The notes below the pieces were generated by a model. It saw only the letters and a program-made list of their open reading frames with translations, was not told where the DNA came from and did not search any database. A DNA stretch of 64,000 nucleotides. It comes from Elysia crispata (taxonomy: Eukaryota; Mollusca; Gastropoda; Plakobranchidae). Below are positions 59,463 through 64,000 of the stretch, one piece after another. The translations under genes were made by a program, and so were the position numbers. The stretch covers positions 386,001-450,000 of the forward strand of contig JAWDGP010005047.1 of the NCBI GenBank assembly GCA_033675545.1. The letters run 5' to 3'. Numbering within the stretch: position 1 is the stretch's first letter; every line of letters begins with the position of its first letter.

Positions 59463-59550
<88 letters not shown>
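59290..59550. repeat. Two (GA)n microsatellites
   Basis: Pure GA at about 59296-59342 and 59469-59548, with GATA/CAGA-rich sequence between them. Confidence 0.95.
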
Positions 59551-59552
<2 letters not shown>

Positions 59553-59672
59553 AAACGATCAAAAAAACTTTTGAAGCGGTATATGCAAATAAAAAGACAC
59601 TACCTCAGAGCAAAAATCAATTTAAAAGTGAAAAATCCTGTACATGAAATTTAAAGAATAAAAGATTTTAGA

Positions 59673-59822
59673 AACAGTTAAAAGAATGCAGTAATGAAGA
59701 AACATAATGATTGTATATATGCAACAGTTAAAAGAATGCAGTAATGCAGAAACATAATGATTGTATATATGCAGCAACTAAAAGAATGCAGTAATGAAGA
59801 AACATAATGATTGTATATATAC
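59673..59822. repeat. 50-bp tandem array, 3 copies
   Basis: The unit starts AACAGTTAAAAGAATGCAGT and ends GTATATATGC. Three copies with few substitutions. Confidence 0.9.
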
Positions 59823-59829
59823 AACAGAG

Positions 59830-61100
59830 CTTATGAGCCCAGTTCTGTGAAAGCTGTGGTCAGCGTTTCGGAGAAAAGCTGTTTCGCCTGAACCCGCCAT
59901 CACGTAATTATGACAGCTTTAGCATAACAACCAGCTGTGACTCTGGTTAGGATTAGGGAAGCTGAGCGCAGGATTAGTGCTCTGGGTATGAATGAATGGC
60001 CGAAACGAGTAGACTTATTTCCCTTTCCAGGAGCCCATGTGGCTTGCAGTTCTGATCCGAGTTTATGCCCCATCGGAAGTCACGTGTTTGGGGCATACCA
60101 CCAATAATTTATCATGTTCCTGGACAGAAGAAACTACCCGCACGTGCTTGGTATATACAAATCGACAGCAGCAAAAACATTAATAAACAGGGATTTGAGC
60201 ACTTATTGTTTTAAATTTTTAAAAATTTTATCTTAATTTTTGTTGTTTTTAGATGACGAACCTTTACCAACACGGGCCGATTTAAGTTCTCAAATGGTCA
60301 TGTTGATAAATTTTTAATGTACATGATTGACATTGACGAAATAGACATGATCCTTTGTAAGTTAAAGGTTCGTATGGTTTTCAGAGAATGTGTTTTTAAT
60401 TCAGAAATTATTTTTGAGTAGAACGTCTTTATCAGTTCCTTCTCTTCTTAGGTAGCATTCATTGCAGTTTGAAAATATTTCAAAACTTGACTTTTTGTAA
60501 CAGAGTCTTGATGCCTTTCAAAATTTAAGCTGTGGAATCCAAAAGTTTTACATCTTTTGTACCTTTCGGTTCATTCTTCTAGATCTAATCCCATACATAT
60601 CTGTTATAGCCGTGGGAAAAAACCTCTGACCAACTGGAGGATGCATAGGTTTTAATGATTGCATTTCTTTCATTTTGATAAGAATAACAATCTATCACAC
60701 TCATACAATTCACAAACGTTTACTCTTCCCATCCAAATAGTCTTCATAATATCATTCCACGAGCAATTAATGTGTCATAAAACCTTTGTCAATCTATTCC
60801 TCAGTACAAAGTTTTTTTTTCTTATAAGTCTTTTTGTCGCATTTTAGATTTAGTTGTCGAGGACCAAGGCCACTTGAAGACAATTATATGATAAGTGAGA
60901 TCAGCGGCATGCACTACTATGATCTCTGTTCAAGTCACGAACGAACCGACAAGTTTGCTGTTCCGTGCAAATGATATTTAATCTTTGTGTCAGCCATTAA
61001 GTGGCTTCCAGGTAATATTTAATAGATCTGAATAGATCTCGTAGTACAAATTATGGTGAGCATTAATATTGTAAAGTTTGAGATACCTTTCGAAGGTGTA
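59830..61100. other. Intergenic, no gene seen
   Basis: Two CACGTG-containing words near 60081 and 60141; no ORF or repeat family recognised. Confidence 0.4.
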
Positions 61101-61129
61101 GGATGCAGCAGAGAAGAGGTGTGTGTGTG

Positions 61130-61157
61130 TGAGAGAGAGAGAGAGGGAGAGAGAGAG

Positions 61158-61246
<89 letters not shown>
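61130..61246. repeat. (GA)n microsatellite
   Basis: About 115 bp of GA after a short GT run. Confidence 0.95.
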
Positions 61247-61248
<2 letters not shown>

Positions 61249-61249
61249 T

Positions 61250-63730
61250 TTGATAGATAGTCAAAGTGGAGCAAAGAAAGTCAGACAGCAAAGCATTTGT
61301 AAAAAAAAAAAATACCTTCATACAGACAGGCAGGCAGGAACACAGAAAGATGCGAGAAGGTGTGGCTTGGATATATTAGAGGGCTAGGAATTGAGTTTTT
61401 ATTCGCCAAACGGAAATCTTTAATTTTTTTCATTTCTTTCCAAGATCGGCAGAAACCTTGACCCACATCTCCTTCCCCCACCCACAGTAAATGTATCCTA
61501 TCGGTCAAGATATTTGGAGGATAAATATAATGTCCAGACTTGGTCCGCACTAAGAGTGGACTTTAAAAAAAAAACTCGGGCAATCCTTCCCCCCCCCCCC
61601 CCCCCTTGTACTCCGGGAGGGTAGATTGATAGTGCTGGAGGTCGAGGGGTGAGAGAGGCCGCACTAACTGATAATGTGATCTTGGGAATGATGTGAGGGC
61701 TACAGCTTCCCCCGTCAGGCTGGACGGTGCTTTACGAGGCCCTGCTAGTCCGGGGTATCGTCCTCTTACCAGGCAAGTTCATTACAAGTGAGGCAAATTT
61801 CCGTTTGTCCGAACTCCTCCGGGGGAGGGGGGGGGGAGTCACGATTAATTTAATAAAGAAACATTAGCCTACCTCTTTTTACCATCAACAACTTGGTATG
61901 GGCGTTTGCCCATTGACTGACGGAGTTGTTAAGGTAGTTAAGAGAAATTCATATACAAACATAATTATAAGTTACATGAAGATATTTAAACGATACATCT
62001 TGTGCGTATTCATTGGCTGGTTATTTGTGTCAACTTTAAACTGCTCCAGATAATTCTATACAAAGACTTCATAATTTTCCTGGAAAAGACTCAGACTAAG
62101 ACCACAGAGATAAAGATTCCGAATTGTGAGTCTGATGCTTTATTCAGAGTCAGCGAAATATCAAACTCTCATAGTGCATGGACGTATTACATCGGAAGGC
62201 GCCCTCACCCGACAGTCAGGCGTGCTTGATATAAATACATGTACATCATCGTGTACTCGCTAACTTCAGACTACCTTTAAACCAACAGACTCTCATGTTT
62301 CCCACACTCATTCTAAAGAATTCAACATCCTGCAGGCACGTGCATGAGAGCACCTGACATGCCGCCGGACTCAGTCTAGCCAGAAAATGACACCTGACAT
62401 GAGTAATTGTTTGTTGTTTAATGAAGAGAATGCTGATCTTCTTGCCTCTCAAGGCAATTAACAAAGCGACGTGTTCTCTGTTTTCGTTCAAGTTCATTTC
62501 CACCGCTACCTATCTTCTCCTGCAGGTTCTAAATTGATGTCAAAACAAAAAAGTCCCTTATGACTTTCGAAATTTTCAATTAGCATTCCTCAGCCTATCA
62601 GACCAATTTACCTGGCATGTTTAGGCTGAAGGCTATCATATCAAGATTAAATGGCATGCTCTTGAAAAATCAGACAATGTCAGTCAATTATAATACTTTG
62701 CAAGCTTTAGTTTATAATCTTTACAATGCAGCCTCATGTATCAAGAGGATGCTTCAATCATCTGCATAAAGAAAACTCTACTGAATGGTATTAAACTGTT
62801 TTCATCGCAAGTCATTATGATGGGTTAACATTTTTTTTTTTTTCACTTTCCTGCTTTCATATGGACGCACTTTACAAATAACATTAGGTTCGAAACTCTT
62901 TTTTTTAAATAACAATAAGACTGGAACTTAAATCACTTTCTCATCATTCCAGCCAATTTCCGCCGCACCGCGCACCCCCCCCCCCCACTAAACCAGTTAC
63001 ATTATTTTGATAATCGCACACATGGGTATCTTCAACCGGTTCACTCGACCCGTGTTCAAAAGTCTGCTTGAACTAACGTTAAGATAACACGCCAGGCTGG
63101 CACATTCCTCCGCTGGCGAATCAGTCATGAAATCTGATAAAATGTGACCACATGGGCATCGATCACAGCCGCTCCCGTCGACTTAAATGCAGTTTACCTG
63201 CGAGCCTTAGCAATTACACGCTTCTGTCAATTTACTCGTGCCTCAACATATGAGACATTGCCCAGATTGTGCACCTTGTCTTCATCTTAAATAGGTTCAG
63301 CTCGAGTCGAGTTTCTCTGCCCAGACTGTCTGGTCTAGCTCTTCCTCTCGGGCTGTGAGATAATCAAGTATAGCCTGCTGGTCACAAATTAAACATACTC
63401 ACAGTTTCCGAAGATGAATCGGACATCTCTACCGCCACATTTCTAAGATCTCTTGAGATTAATGTATTACTTTTCAATATGTATTAGCCCTGAATTGTTC
63501 AAGAACAGAAAAAAATTCCATGAATTTTTTTTTTAGACAACGTATCTGCAAGGCAATCGTCCTTGTCGTTCATCAATATGACCAATGTTCAAATCTTCCC
63601 TGCGCATTACATCTCTAGAAAACGGCCTTGACTTACATCTCTATGACATCTTTAGGACGCCAGAAGCTGCTGCATTTACTTGGCCTCAATTTTTACTCCG
63701 AAGTAAGACTGGAAAGTGCTTCATCCTCAC
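61250..63730. other. Intergenic, no gene seen
   Basis: Homopolymer C/G runs near 61591, 61829 and 62977; (A)n and (T)n runs. Short ORFs only. Confidence 0.45.
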
Positions 63731-63733
63731 ATC

Positions 63734-63937
63734 GTGTGCTCGTAGCACAACAGCCCTACTGTGGCACTGGTGGAGTTCGGGAACGTGTGCTCGTAGCACA
63801 ACAGCCCTACTGTGGCACTGGTGGAGTTCGGGAACGTGTGCTCGTAGCACAACAGCCCTACTGTGGCACTGGTGGAGTTCGGGAACGTGTGCTCGTAGCA
63901 CAACAGCCCTACTGTGGCACCGGTGGAGGTCGGGAAC
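63734..63937. repeat. 51-bp minisatellite, 4 copies, hairpin-forming unit
   Basis: The unit starts GTGTGCTCGTAGCACAACAG and contains the perfect hairpin GTGCT-CGT-AGCAC. Three copies are almost identical; the fourth has two changes (CACCGG, GGAGGTC). 51 is a multiple of 3, so several frames stay open, but nothing suggests coding. Confidence 0.95.
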
Positions 63938-64000
63938 GTGACAGCAAACAATGAGGGTAGCTTGCCTGAGAGTTTTCCTCTCAAGTCCGATATATTAGCT

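Overview
The window is animal nuclear DNA. It has long AT-rich non-coding stretches, GT-AG introns, many micro- and minisatellites, decayed LINEs, a tRNA-like SINE and a class A GPCR. A lophotrochozoan, probably a gastropod mollusc, is my best guess, based on overall style (many AGATCT/CTAGA-rich stretches, LINE types). That is inference only. Nothing bacterial, no operons, no CRISPR.

Gene 1 (+ strand, left edge to 23279) was assembled by hand from splice sites and reading phase. Seven small exons at 803-855, 2947-3013, 13108-13200, 15354-15431, 18703-18761, 19752-19861 and 23068-23279 join without a stop into 223 codons. They encode the end of a thioredoxin-fold domain (cis-proline TPT), a complete ERp29-C ('D') domain and a KDEL-like C-terminus, HTEL. 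This is the 3' part of a secretory-pathway protein disulfide isomerase; its CxxC-bearing 5' exons lie to the left of the window. Its introns are packed with tandem repeats: a 41-bp array and (ATT)n in intron 1; a 76-bp array, about 1.55 kb of (GAA)n and a (GAA/GGA)n tract in intron 2; 75-bp, 84-bp and 33-bp arrays in intron 4; and (CT)n, a 59-bp array and (CTT)n in intron 6.

23.3-56.5 kb is mostly repeat-derived: a possible TIR-like fragment (24.07 kb), a decayed LINE (27.0-28.1 kb), a 5'-truncated LINE with a 17-bp target-site duplication (31.65-33.49 kb), a PIF1/Helitron-helicase-like fragment (34.7 kb, minus), a LINE 3' end (36.7-37.1 kb, minus), a 55-bp array (38.1-38.6 kb), an 18-copy 56-bp array with higher-order structure (41.86-42.87 kb), three copies of one interspersed repeat (4.3, 43.5 and 44.1 kb), a tyrosine-recombinase fragment (54.8 kb) and an 84-bp inverted repeat (55.16-55.49 kb).

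Gene 2 (- strand, 58691-56574) is a single-exon 705-residue rhodopsin-family GPCR with very long second extracellular and third intracellular loops. It lacks the usual TM3 cysteine and the amine-binding aspartate. A CCAAT / GC-box / CRE-like cluster lies 350-430 bp upstream. The right end (59-64 kb) holds GA tracts and 50-bp and 51-bp arrays, with no recognisable gene.

The two genes have no evident functional link. The strongest themes are the hidden PDI gene with its repeat-loaded introns, the atypical GPCR and the number of homogenised minisatellites.
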